NCBI RefSeq assembly: GCF_018304765.1
Contig: NZ_CP072642.1
Location: 1,765,819-1,829,818, forward strand
DNA from: Chloracidobacterium sp. N
GTDB lineage: Bacteria; Acidobacteriota; Blastocatellia; Chloracidobacteriales; Chloracidobacteriaceae
Length of the DNA: 64,000 nt
Direction: 5' to 3'
Each line of letters starts with the position of its first letter. Positions within the stretch are counted from its first letter, which is position 1. The notes below the pieces were generated by a model. That model had not been told where the DNA came from. It saw nothing but the letters and a program-made list of their open reading frames with translations, and did not search any database. Position numbers and translations under genes: made by a program. Below, piece by piece: positions 29,727 through 37,522 of this stretch.

Positions 29727-30075
29727 CTGTGTTTTCCCTCATGAGGCTCTGCAAACTCACGCCACTGGCGGCGTGAGGGGGTGGATACAAACGGCACTGG
29801 CACACTCCACAAGGGGCGGCCGCCCGATACACTGAGCGTGGCAGAAACCGCATACAAAAAGCTGGCCTTCCAAAATGACCCGCGAGGCTGGATAAATTGC
29901 CGCGACAAGCCGTTTTCAAATGTGTGTGTCGTTGTTTACGCTTTGCGTGTGCCGTTTGTCAATGTCAAAACCGGCCGGACCACCTGGCCTGGCACGCGAT
30001 ATGCAAAGCACAAGCACGGCCGCGACGCCGGACGGCAAGCGGGTAAAATGCAGTAAGGGGGCAGCATACTCCAGC
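29727..30075. other. Divergent promoter region between the S8 peptidase and fmt
   Basis: The 349 bp contain a perfect 8-bp inverted repeat with a 6-nt loop at 29756-29777, in the leader of the peptidase gene. A minus-strand TTGACA within ATTGACAAAC (about 29953-29960) could be a -35 element for that gene, but the -10 is weak. No convincing small gene was seen. Confidence 0.45.
29756..29777 (-). promoter_or_regulatory. Leader hairpin upstream of the S8 peptidase gene
   Basis: CTCACGCC at 29756-29763 pairs with GGCGTGAG at 29770-29777 around a 6-nt loop, about 30 bp before the start codon at 29726. It could stabilise the leader or affect ribosome access. No T-run follows in either direction, so it is not a terminator. 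Confidence 0.4.
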
Positions 30076-31050
30076 ATGCGTATTGTCTTTATGGGCACGC
30101 CCAGCCTGGCCGTCCCAACCCTGCGGCGACTGCACCAGGACGGGCATGACCTCGTGGCTGTGGTTACACAGCCGGACCGCCCGGCCGGGCGCGGCCACCG
30201 CCTGCAACCTTCGCCGGTCACGGTTGCCGCCCGCGAACTGGGGCTGCCGGTCTGGCAGCCAACCAAAATCAAGACACCGGAATTTCATGCCGACCTGGCG
30301 TCCCTTGCCGCCGACATTGGCGTGGTTGTGGCTTATGGGCGGATTCTGCCGCCGCACCTGCTGGAAACCCCACGGCAGGGTTTTCTGAACGTCCACTTCT
30401 CGCTGCTTCCGAAGTATCGCGGCGCAGCCCCGGTCAACTGGGCCATTGCCCACGACGAAGCCCTGACCGGTGTGACCGTGATGTATATGGACGCCGGGCT
30501 GGACACCGGCGACATTGCCCTTCAGACCGAGTGCTGGATTGGGCGCGAAGAAACGGCCCCGGAACTGGGCGCGCGCCTGGCGCACCTTGGCGCAGAACTG
30601 CTCAGTGACGCACTGCGACAACTGGCAGAAGGCCAGCTTCCCCGGCGTCCCCAGGACGCGACGCAGGCAACCTACGCCCCGCTGCTCAAACGTGAAGACG
30701 GCTGGATTGACTGGTCCCTTCCGGCCACGGCCATTGCTGCGCGCATCCGGGCGTTCCAGCCCTTTCCCGGCAGTCACACGTACCTTGCCGGCCGCCGTGT
30801 CACCTTCTGGCGGGGGCAGGCGGCGCCGCTGCCGGATGGGACAACGCCCCCACCCGGTACGCTGCTGGCCGTCACGGATAACGCGCTGCTCATTGCCTGT
30901 GGGCAGGGCACGGGCCTGGCCGCACAGGAACTTCAGCTTGAAGGGCGCGCGCGGGTTTCGGCGCGGGACTTCGCCAATGGGTTGCGATTGCAGCCGGGGG
31001 CATGTTTCATGTCGCCGATGCCGGCCTCGCTGCGCACCGACTCTGAGTAA
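30076..31050 (+). CDS. fmt: Methionyl-tRNA formyltransferase
   Basis: The 324-residue enzyme formylates Met-tRNAfMet with 10-formyl-THF. It begins MRIVFMGTPSLAVPTLRRL and carries the formyl-transfer signature around LNVHFSLLPKYRGAAPVNWAI, with Asn-His and Asp of the active site (MDAGLDTGDIALQ), then a C-terminal OB-like domain. The start at 30076 is chosen because upstream in-frame sequence is non-conserved. It leads a plus-strand group with the DUF309, DUF486 and TPR genes. Its functional partner def is at 12104. Confidence 0.95.
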   Translation: MRIVFMGTPSLAVPTLRRLHQDGHDLVAVVTQPDRPAGRGHRLQPSPVTVAARELGLPVWQPTKIKTPEFHADLASLAADIGVVVAYGRILPPHLLETPRQGFLNVHFSLLPKYRGAAPVNWAIAHDEALTGVTVMYMDAGLDTGDIALQTECWIGREETAPELGARLAHLGAELLSDALRQLAEGQLPRRPQDATQATYAPLLKREDGWIDWSLPATAIAARIRAFQPFPGSHTYLAGRRVTFWRGQAAPLPDGTTPPPGTLLAVTDNALLIACGQGTGLAAQELQLEGRARVSARDFANGLRLQPGACFMSPMPASLRTDSE

Positions 31051-31070
31051 CGCGCCAACCACCCCAAGCA

Positions 31071-31856
31071 ATGTCTTCACCGCTGAGTTGGGATGCCTTT
31101 TGCACGCAGTTGCGCCCGACGTTCATCCCCCCTTTTGGCTGCCCGGAGTCGCTGGCCTTTGCCCTGCCCACGCTGGAGCATCTCCACTGGCTCGACCGCC
31201 AGGCCATCAAGCTCGCCGCGCGCCTCGACCGCCCGACCCGCCTCGTCCTTGACGACGACCCGCCGGCGCACCTGCGGGCGCGCCTCGAAGCCCAGTGCCT
31301 GACGCACGCTGACGCTGCCCCCCACCTGGGGCAGGTTGTTCCCTACGCGCCCGGCTTCATCCTGCACTGGATCCGGTGCGCCCTGCCCACGGCCCGGCTC
31401 GTGGCGCTGTGGCGGGATTACCAGACAAGCCTCGACCGGGCCCACCGGATTCCCACCGGCAGCAGCTATGCCGAGCGTTTTCCCCACCTGCGGCTGGGAC
31501 TGATGCTGGGCGCCGACCTGTTCAACTGCGGCGAGTTCTATGCCGCCCACGAAGACTGGGAAGCCCTCTGGATGCGCCTGCCGGAAGGCGGCGAAAAGCT
31601 GGTCATCCAGGGTCTCATCCAGCTCTGCGGCGTCCACATTCACCGCCTCAAAGGACGGGCCGAGCCAATGCAGGTGCTGTTTGACAAGGCGCGCCTCAAC
31701 CTGGCCGAAGGCGGACAGGACACCCCCTGGCTGGACGTTGCGCAGCTTTTGCGCGAAACGGAAACCATCCTTCAGACCCCGCTCGCAGCTCCCATCCGCG
31801 CGCCGGAAATCCCGCTCGTCAACGAACACGCCGATGTCCCGTGCAAGCATCGGTAA
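31071..31856 (+). CDS. DUF309 domain protein
   Basis: The 261-residue protein has an unrecognised N-terminal half and a C-terminal DUF309 helical domain from about residue 145. That domain carries the family pattern LFNCGEFYAAHEDWEALWM and LVIQGLIQLCGVHIHRLKGR, in which conserved Glu, His and Trp line a putative site. The function of DUF309 is unknown. It lies 20 bp after fmt and 9 bp before the DUF486 gene, so all are probably cotranscribed. Confidence 0.82.
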   Translation: MSSPLSWDAFCTQLRPTFIPPFGCPESLAFALPTLEHLHWLDRQAIKLAARLDRPTRLVLDDDPPAHLRARLEAQCLTHADAAPHLGQVVPYAPGFILHWIRCALPTARLVALWRDYQTSLDRAHRIPTGSSYAERFPHLRLGLMLGADLFNCGEFYAAHEDWEALWMRLPEGGEKLVIQGLIQLCGVHIHRLKGRAEPMQVLFDKARLNLAEGGQDTPWLDVAQLLRETETILQTPLAAPIRAPEIPLVNEHADVPCKHR

Positions 31857-31865
31857 ATCTGGTCT

Positions 31866-32216
31866 ATGCGGACGGTCATCCTGCTCATTCTCAGCAATCT
31901 GTTCATGACGGTGGCCTGGTACGGACACCTGCGCCACCGGGGTGTGACCCTGTGGAAGGTCATTCTCATCAGTTGGGGTATCGCGTTTTTTGAATACTGC
32001 CTGCAGGTGCCGGCCAACCGCTGGGGCTACGGGCAGTTCACGGCCTTCCAGCTCAAGATTCTGCAGGAAATCATCACGCTTCTGGTCTTTGTCGCCTTCG
32101 CCATCACCTACCTGCACGAGCCGCTGCGGTGGAACTATGCCGTGGCATTTCTCTTCATCCTCGCGGCCGTGTACTTTGCCTTCCTCCCGGCATCATCCAC
32201 GCCGGCGCACCCATGA
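31866..32216 (+). CDS. DUF486 small membrane protein
   Basis: The 116-residue protein has about four hydrophobic segments. It shows the DUF486 hallmarks: NLFMTVAWYGHL near the N-terminus, WGIAFFEYCLQVPANRWGY in the middle and LKILQEIITLLVF after it. The family resembles small drug/metabolite transporters in size and topology, but its role is unknown. It sits 9 bp downstream of the DUF309 gene. Confidence 0.88.
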   Translation: MRTVILLILSNLFMTVAWYGHLRHRGVTLWKVILISWGIAFFEYCLQVPANRWGYGQFTAFQLKILQEIITLLVFVAFAITYLHEPLRWNYAVAFLFILAAVYFAFLPASSTPAHP

Positions 32217-32235
32217 CGGAAGCCTTGAAAAAGCG

Positions 32236-33399
32236 ATGAAAGCAAGGCGCGAAACACTGGTTGGCGGTTGGCTCCGGGTTTTCCTGCTGGTGGGCCTCGT
32301 GTCCGGCTTCCCTGCATCAGCGGCCGGCGCGCTGGCGGTTCAGACGATTCCACGCGAGAGTGTCCGCTGGCACTACGAACGGGCGCTGGTGCTCGATGCC
32401 CAGGGGCATACCGGACGGGCCATCGCGGCACTCTACCGCGCGCTCGATGCCGCCGAAGAACAGCGCCACGCGCTTGAAGTCGCCATCAAGGCAAAACTGA
32501 CGGAAACCGACCGTATGGCGTTGGAACAACTGGAGCGTACGGCCCGCGACCGCCGTCTGGCCGGTTCATCCCGGCAGCAGCAGACGCAGGTGGAGCTGGC
32601 CCAAGCCTTTGACCAACTGGCTGCCCGGCATCTTTCGGCTGCCGATCTGGGCCTCTGGCAGACGCTTGCCGTGCAGGTGACGGAGTGCCGCTACTTTCTG
32701 GCCCGGCTGTACTGGCGCAGCGAGCGCACGGCCGACGCCATTATGACGCTGGTTCAGGTGATGGACGTGCCGGCGATGCCGGAGCACATCCTGGCGCGTC
32801 TGTTGCTTGCGCGGGCCTATGGACAACTCGGCGCGTGGGAATATGCCCAGCCCCATCTGGAACGGCTGGCGGCACTGACCGATCTCCAGGACCCGGCGGC
32901 CCGGCGCGCACTGGAACGCCTCCGCAAAGCCGTGGCCCAGCCAAAGAGCAGCGATCCATCGTCCGCTCGCGCCGACCTGCAAGCCGTGGTCACGGCCATC
33001 GAGCAGGCTTTCCTGTCCAGCCCGGCCGCCTACCGCGCGTTGACGCTGGGCCGTCACCTGCACGACCCGCTGGCCTATCTGGAGCTGGCGCATCTGTGCG
33101 AGGAGGAAGACACCCCGGAGGAACTGCGCGCCACCCTGCAGGAAGGGATTCGCGTGCGGGGCAACTTCTTCCCGGTTGCCTGGCTGGCGCTTGGAGCCGA
33201 AGCCGAACAGCAGGCGGCGGAACTCGAAGCGGCCAACCAGGCCGCCGAGGCGCAGCAGGCTTACCGGCGCGCCGCCGAGGCCTTTGCAACGGCGTTCGAG
33301 CAGCTTCAGCAGCTTGATTTTCAGCCGGTCCGCGATTTTGACCCGGAACGACTCACCACCCTGCGCCGGAAACTGGCGCAACGTCAGGAACAGCCGTAG
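32236..33399 (+). CDS. Exported TPR-like helical repeat protein
   Basis: The 387-residue protein has a signal peptide (residues 1-30, ending near SAAGA). Helical repeats of tetratricopeptide type follow, for example YERALVLDAQGHTGRAIAALYRAL, and a C-terminal Ala/Glu/Gln-rich coiled region around 330-370. It is probably periplasmic. TPR proteins scaffold complexes, and no specific partner can be named. I chose the ATG at 32236, 20 bp after the DUF486 gene; the longer upstream frame overlaps that gene and is rejected. Confidence 0.75.
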   Translation: MKARRETLVGGWLRVFLLVGLVSGFPASAAGALAVQTIPRESVRWHYERALVLDAQGHTGRAIAALYRALDAAEEQRHALEVAIKAKLTETDRMALEQLERTARDRRLAGSSRQQQTQVELAQAFDQLAARHLSAADLGLWQTLAVQVTECRYFLARLYWRSERTADAIMTLVQVMDVPAMPEHILARLLLARAYGQLGAWEYAQPHLERLAALTDLQDPAARRALERLRKAVAQPKSSDPSSARADLQAVVTAIEQAFLSSPAAYRALTLGRHLHDPLAYLELAHLCEEEDTPEELRATLQEGIRVRGNFFPVAWLALGAEAEQQAAELEAANQAAEAQQAYRRAAEAFATAFEQLQQLDFQPVRDFDPERLTTLRRKLAQRQEQP

Positions 33400-33455
33400 C
33401 TCTTTCCAGCACAAACAAGTCCTTTCCGCCGGGCACAAAAGGCACGTCAAATCCT

Positions 33456-34174
33456 GTCCGGCAGACAAAAAAGCGGTCACGCCCGCGTGGAGCGTGACCG
33501 CCGGAAATCAGGTCAGGCTACCCTGACCGGGTTGAAGGTTAGCGCCGCCCGGGAGCCATCACAACCGGCGTCCGGGCAGGCGTCGTCGCTGTGGCATCCT
33601 CGCCAGACGTGGCCTTTGGCGTCGCCGGCTCATCGCTGATGACCCGTGCTACCATTTTGCCGTTGGCATCAGGGGACACTTCAACCACCATCGTCCGAAT
33701 CACCTGCCGCTGGTTCTCAACGCTTTCCGTCGTTGAAACCGGGCCGACAATCGCCAGCACATTCACCAGCAGGCGAATCGGACCGGTCGAAGGCACCCGC
33801 ACCCGGAAGAAGACACTCGTGGACTGCCCTGCCGCCAGCGGGCTAATCGGCACACCAGTGCCAACCGGCGGCTGCCCGTTGAGCGTGGTCTGGATGGAGC
33901 CAGCCTGCCCGCCAGTGTAGGCACACGGCCCGGCGTAGTCATCCGCCGACGCCAACCGGTGCGGATTCGGCGTCGCCAAAATGACCGCGCTCGGATTGGT
34001 GAAGTCCGGGAAGCCCAGCCCTGTCACCTGAATGGCGATGTTGGAGAGAGGTGCTGCACCAATGTTGGTCAGCAGCCCAACCAGCGTCGCCTGCAACGGA
34101 TAGCCGGGGCAGCCAAACAGCGCCGTGGTTGCCGACGGGTAAATCAGCATCTGCACCTGCGAGTTGACGTTCGT
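33456..34174. repeat. Long repeat copy 2 (tail of first nuclease gene plus terminator)
   Basis: This is the partner of 24470-25193. It includes the last 210 codons of the nuclease gene and the same terminator. At its right border, about 14 bp later (near 34187), similarity to the second nuclease gene begins. The gene is therefore a join of two sources. Confidence 0.9.
33467..33501 (-). terminator. Rho-independent terminator of the first nuclease gene
   Basis: The same 10-bp stem and 9-nt loop as at 24483-24517 is followed on the minus strand by six T. It lies about 38 bp after the stop at 33539. Confidence 0.9.
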
Positions 34175-37100
34175 TGGTGTTTGAATCACCACCCGCTTCG
34201 GGTCGTGGTCAGACAAGCGCCTGGGTGACAACGGATTGTTGCGGTCCACTTCCGGGAAATCCGCGTTGACCCGCGCCGTTTCAGAGAAGGCAATGCCCGA
34301 CAGGTTTTGGGTGACTGCCACCTGGTCTAGCGTCTGGGCACTGCCGTCAAACAGGAAGGAATAGTTCGCCGAGTTCACTGCCGTCCCCGTCAGACTCACC
34401 AGCGGGGGCGTCGGCGGATTCCACCCCGCCGTCGGCGCCAACACCACACGGGTGTCATTCGCGCCACTGGTCGGCGGCGTCGGCGCATTGCCCAGAATCG
34501 TGTTGTAGATGTCCGCGTAACCGTCGTTGAACTGGAAGCCGTTGAAGTCGCCGATGACCACCATGCGCTCATTCGGATTCAGTATCTGTCGCTGGCGAAT
34601 GAGGTTAGCGACGAACTCGGCCTGCAACTGCCGCTTGTGGCGGACCCGGTAGCCCTCATTCGGATAACCGTTGACCGGAGAGCCGCCGCTGTCAATGCCA
34701 CTTAGTGAACGCTGGTGCACGTTGATGACCGTAAACGCAAAGCCCCCCAGCGCCCCCTGCAAAATGATCGGCGGACGGTCGTTGAGAATGGCCGTCGAAC
34801 TGTCAGGACGCACATACGTATCGGTCGCGCCCACCTGCGTCACACTGCTCACTGTGACGCGGTTGGTATTGACCAGATAGGCCACGGCAATCCCGCCCAC
34901 GTCATTGGTCGGGAAGATGTACCCCACGTAAAACGGCAGCGCCGGGTTGCTGTTTGTGGGATTGCCGTTGTCGGTGTTGAGCCGCGCCGCCATGTCGTTG
35001 ATGACGACATTGAGATCGTCGGTCGGCGCTTCCACTTCCTGCAACCCAATCACATCCGGGTTGCGCAGAATGTTCCGCACCTGAAGGGAAAACTTGCTGA
35101 GGCGATTGCTGTACGCCGTCGCCGTCAGCACCGGTTCGCTCCGCCCCGGATCATTACGGTTGTCAAAAAACCGCTGCACGTTCATCGAGGCAATCGTCAA
35201 CTCACTGGCTGCGCGCACCGACAACGGAATCGCCTCCCCTACCCCCGGCCCACCACTGTTGGAAAACACCGGCGGATTGGCCGCCTCCGGCAAAATCGTA
35301 AACGTGCGGAAGCTATAGTCCAGCGCCCCGACCAGATTCGTCACAATGGCCGGATAGGGCGTACTTGGGTCAAAATCCCCCGACGGCACGTTGAGCGCCG
35401 TCGTGTTGGGTTGCGCCGTGCTGTCCACCCGCAGCACCTCCGGGTTGGCATCCCAGCGCGGCACGTTGACCGGCGGCGGCAACGTCCCCGTCACTCCGCC
35501 ATTGGGAACAGTGTCCGGGAAGCGGATGCCCGGCTCACGAAACGGACGGTCGGCGCAAAAGCCGCTGCCGCACACCTCCGCCACAACGCCAAAAAACCGC
35601 CCGTTTGTCGTTGATGTGGCATTCGTTTCATTGATGCTCCCCCCGGTGGGCGACACCACCGCCAGATGCTGCACTGCCACCCGCATCCCCTCAAACCGCT
35701 CGTAGCGCAACGGCAGGGTCGGCTCCAGTGGCGACGGCGTGCTGGCAATGGCCGGAGTGATGACCGTCGGTGCCGGCAAGGGAACACTGCACGCCAGCCG
35801 GGCAATCGTCAGTGACCCCGAAAGCTGCGTCACCGACGGCTGCTGCGGGTCAGCCGCGGGGACAAACTCATTGACCGTACCCCGTACCCGCACCAGGTTC
35901 CCAATCTGCACCGGCGGCGTGCTGCCCGTGAACACAAACAGCCCTTCGGACGTGTTCGGATTGCCGTCATCGAGCGCAGAGCCGTCCGGCGTCTGGACGA
36001 AAAACCCGTTGCTGCGCAGCCCATACACCACGCCTTCGGTCGTCTGCACCGTGCTGACCAGCGGCGAGGTGTTGCCTGTCCCCTGAATCTGGTTGATGGG
36101 CGTGACCGGTGTTGCCGCCACGACGTTGACCGTGATGGTGCAATCCGCGGTCTGGGGCGTCGGGGTGTCGTTGTTTGACCAGCGGACGACAACGCTGTAG
36201 CTCCCAACTGGCACGGTGTTGGCAATCTGCAGGGTGGCCGTGGCTGTGCCGCCGACGCCGGTTGCCGGAACAAAGTCCACAATGGAGAAGCCAGCCGTGG
36301 GTGGCGTGACACTGAAGACGACGGCGCTGTTGACGATGCTGTCGTTATCTGTAGCGCTCAAGCCGCAGGCAACAGCAGTCGTTCCCTGAAACGCCGCCAC
36401 CGTCCCCGGACACGACGGCACAATCGGCGCGGTTGGCGGCGGACCGCCGCCGGTCAGCGTGAAGTTGTCAATGCCAAAGCTGTCACGGTTGCCGGAGCCG
36501 CTTGAAGCACTCAGCGCCACGATGCGGAAGAAGACACTGGGCTGGTTGCTGACCTCGGCCGACTGCGTTGGCGACAGCGTCACAGAGATGTTGGTGTTGC
36601 CCCACGTGCCGGGGTCGGTGTAGGTGGCCAGCGTCACGAAGGAGGTTGGGTTTGCGCCGACGCCGTATTGCAGCGTCCAGGTTGTACTGCGCGGCTGGAC
36701 GCTCAGCATCTGGGCATCGAAGCTGACAGCGGTGATGGTTTCCCCGGTCGTATTCCGCTGGTAGGTAAAGGCCGCACCGGGGTCGCCGAAACTTCCGGTC
36801 TGCCGGATGCCCAGTGCCCGGTCCGGGGCGCTGTTTTGGGTCGCGTCGGGCGTTGAGGCATTGAAACCGGCGTTGTTGGCCGAGGCAAAGTTTTTGAAGG
36901 CCCCGCTGGTGTTTCCCCAAGGTATGGAAGCGGTTGAAAATGAAACCGGCGTGCCAAGTGAGGATGCTGTCGCGCCGGTGTTCACCGTCCAGCCGGATGG
37001 CAGACCGCTGCCGATGCCGTCAAAGGTTTCGACATAGGGGATCATCGTCGTGGCCGGGACGGCCGGCGCCGCTGTGGAAGGACGGGCGGCGGTGTTGGCG

Positions 37101-37210
37101 CTCATCGGCCGCGACCACGGCCCATACACCGCGAGCAGCGCACAGGCCATACCAATCACGAACACTGACGCCACATAGCGCCAGCGTGTCTGATTCATCA
37201 TAACGTGCAT
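33539..37210 (-). CDS. Secreted ExeM-like nuclease (endonuclease/exonuclease/phosphatase fold), copy A
   Basis: The 1223-residue protein has a signal segment (residues 5-30), a beta-sandwich region (about 55-255), an Ig-like domain (260-365) and an OB-fold region as in ExeM (about 370-500). An EEP nuclease domain at about 640-1010 has IASMNVQRFF, GLQEVE, VIGDFNGF and SDHD, giving the expected Asn, Glu, Asp-Asn and Asp-His residues. A C-terminal module (1013-1223) matches the S8 peptidase tail. It probably degrades extracellular DNA. The start MHVMMNQTRWRYVAS matches copy B. The body is near-identical to copy B, and the tail is not. Confidence 0.88.
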   Translation of the reverse strand: MHVMMNQTRWRYVASVFVIGMACALLAVYGPWSRPMSANTAARPSTAAPAVPATTMIPYVETFDGIGSGLPSGWTVNTGATASSLGTPVSFSTASIPWGNTSGAFKNFASANNAGFNASTPDATQNSAPDRALGIRQTGSFGDPGAAFTYQRNTTGETITAVSFDAQMLSVQPRSTTWTLQYGVGANPTSFVTLATYTDPGTWGNTNISVTLSPTQSAEVSNQPSVFFRIVALSASSGSGNRDSFGIDNFTLTGGGPPPTAPIVPSCPGTVAAFQGTTAVACGLSATDNDSIVNSAVVFSVTPPTAGFSIVDFVPATGVGGTATATLQIANTVPVGSYSVVVRWSNNDTPTPQTADCTITVNVVAATPVTPINQIQGTGNTSPLVSTVQTTEGVVYGLRSNGFFVQTPDGSALDDGNPNTSEGLFVFTGSTPPVQIGNLVRVRGTVNEFVPAADPQQPSVTQLSGSLTIARLACSVPLPAPTVITPAIASTPSPLEPTLPLRYERFEGMRVAVQHLAVVSPTGGSINETNATSTTNGRFFGVVAEVCGSGFCADRPFREPGIRFPDTVPNGGVTGTLPPPVNVPRWDANPEVLRVDSTAQPNTTALNVPSGDFDPSTPYPAIVTNLVGALDYSFRTFTILPEAANPPVFSNSGGPGVGEAIPLSVRAASELTIASMNVQRFFDNRNDPGRSEPVLTATAYSNRLSKFSLQVRNILRNPDVIGLQEVEAPTDDLNVVINDMAARLNTDNGNPTNSNPALPFYVGYIFPTNDVGGIAVAYLVNTNRVTVSSVTQVGATDTYVRPDSSTAILNDRPPIILQGALGGFAFTVINVHQRSLSGIDSGGSPVNGYPNEGYRVRHKRQLQAEFVANLIRQRQILNPNERMVVIGDFNGFQFNDGYADIYNTILGNAPTPPTSGANDTRVVLAPTAGWNPPTPPLVSLTGTAVNSANYSFLFDGSAQTLDQVAVTQNLSGIAFSETARVNADFPEVDRNNPLSPRRLSDHDPKRVVIQTPTNVNSQVQMLIYPSATTALFGCPGYPLQATLVGLLTNIGAAPLSNIAIQVTGLGFPDFTNPSAVILATPNPHRLASADDYAGPCAYTGGQAGSIQTTLNGQPPVGTGVPISPLAAGQSTSVFFRVRVPSTGPIRLLVNVLAIVGPVSTTESVENQRQVIRTMVVEVSPDANGKMVARVISDEPATPKATSGEDATATTPARTPVVMAPGRR

Positions 37211-37335
37211 ATTGGCTTTCGCTCCTGGGTCTGTGCTGCGCCGGCCAACCGGGTATCCACGCCGCAGGCAGCCGGGCAGTGAAAGAGAAAGTTCATTGAG
37301 GACAACTGGACATTGTGTAGAGTGGCCCAACCTTA
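34187..37335. repeat. Tandem gene duplication, copy A body and leader
   Basis: This 3.1-kb block matches 38152-41298 with long stretches of identity, for example around 36450-36600 versus 40410-40560. It includes about 125 bp upstream of the start codon. The two blocks are in direct orientation. Confidence 0.9.
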
Positions 37336-37522
37336 TGCCTGCTGTGTAAACGACACGTTACTGGCAGAGCGGTTTTTTTCAGTGTTTGTGCGCTGGTGCC
37401 CGCAGTGCTTCTCCACAGCTTTTCGTCCACAGAGGGCATTCACACCCCCTCTGAAAAGCACATTGGGTGGCAGGGATGCGCCCCCACCACCCAACGGTAA
37501 GATGCAGGTTCAAAACCGACGG
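37211..37522. other. Intergenic region between the two nuclease genes
   Basis: The right-hand part of copy A's leader (to about 37335) is homologous to the leader of copy B. The remainder holds a probable terminator for copy B (37463-37494) and two sequences with partial likeness to DnaA boxes near 37410-37430, which I do not consider significant. No gene was recognised. Confidence 0.55.
37463..37494 (-). terminator. Probable terminator of the second nuclease gene
   Basis: An 8-bp stem (TTGGGTGG and CCACCCAA) with a long G/C-rich loop lies about 28 bp after the stop at 37523. On the minus strand it is followed by TGTGCTTTTC. The T-run is short, so the call is moderate. Confidence 0.5.

Noticed and set aside
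37405-37432. Pair of sequences resembling DnaA boxes (TTCTCCACA and TTCGTCCACA)
   Set aside because: Each departs from the consensus, there are only two, and no dnaA, dnaN or AT-rich unwinding region is near.
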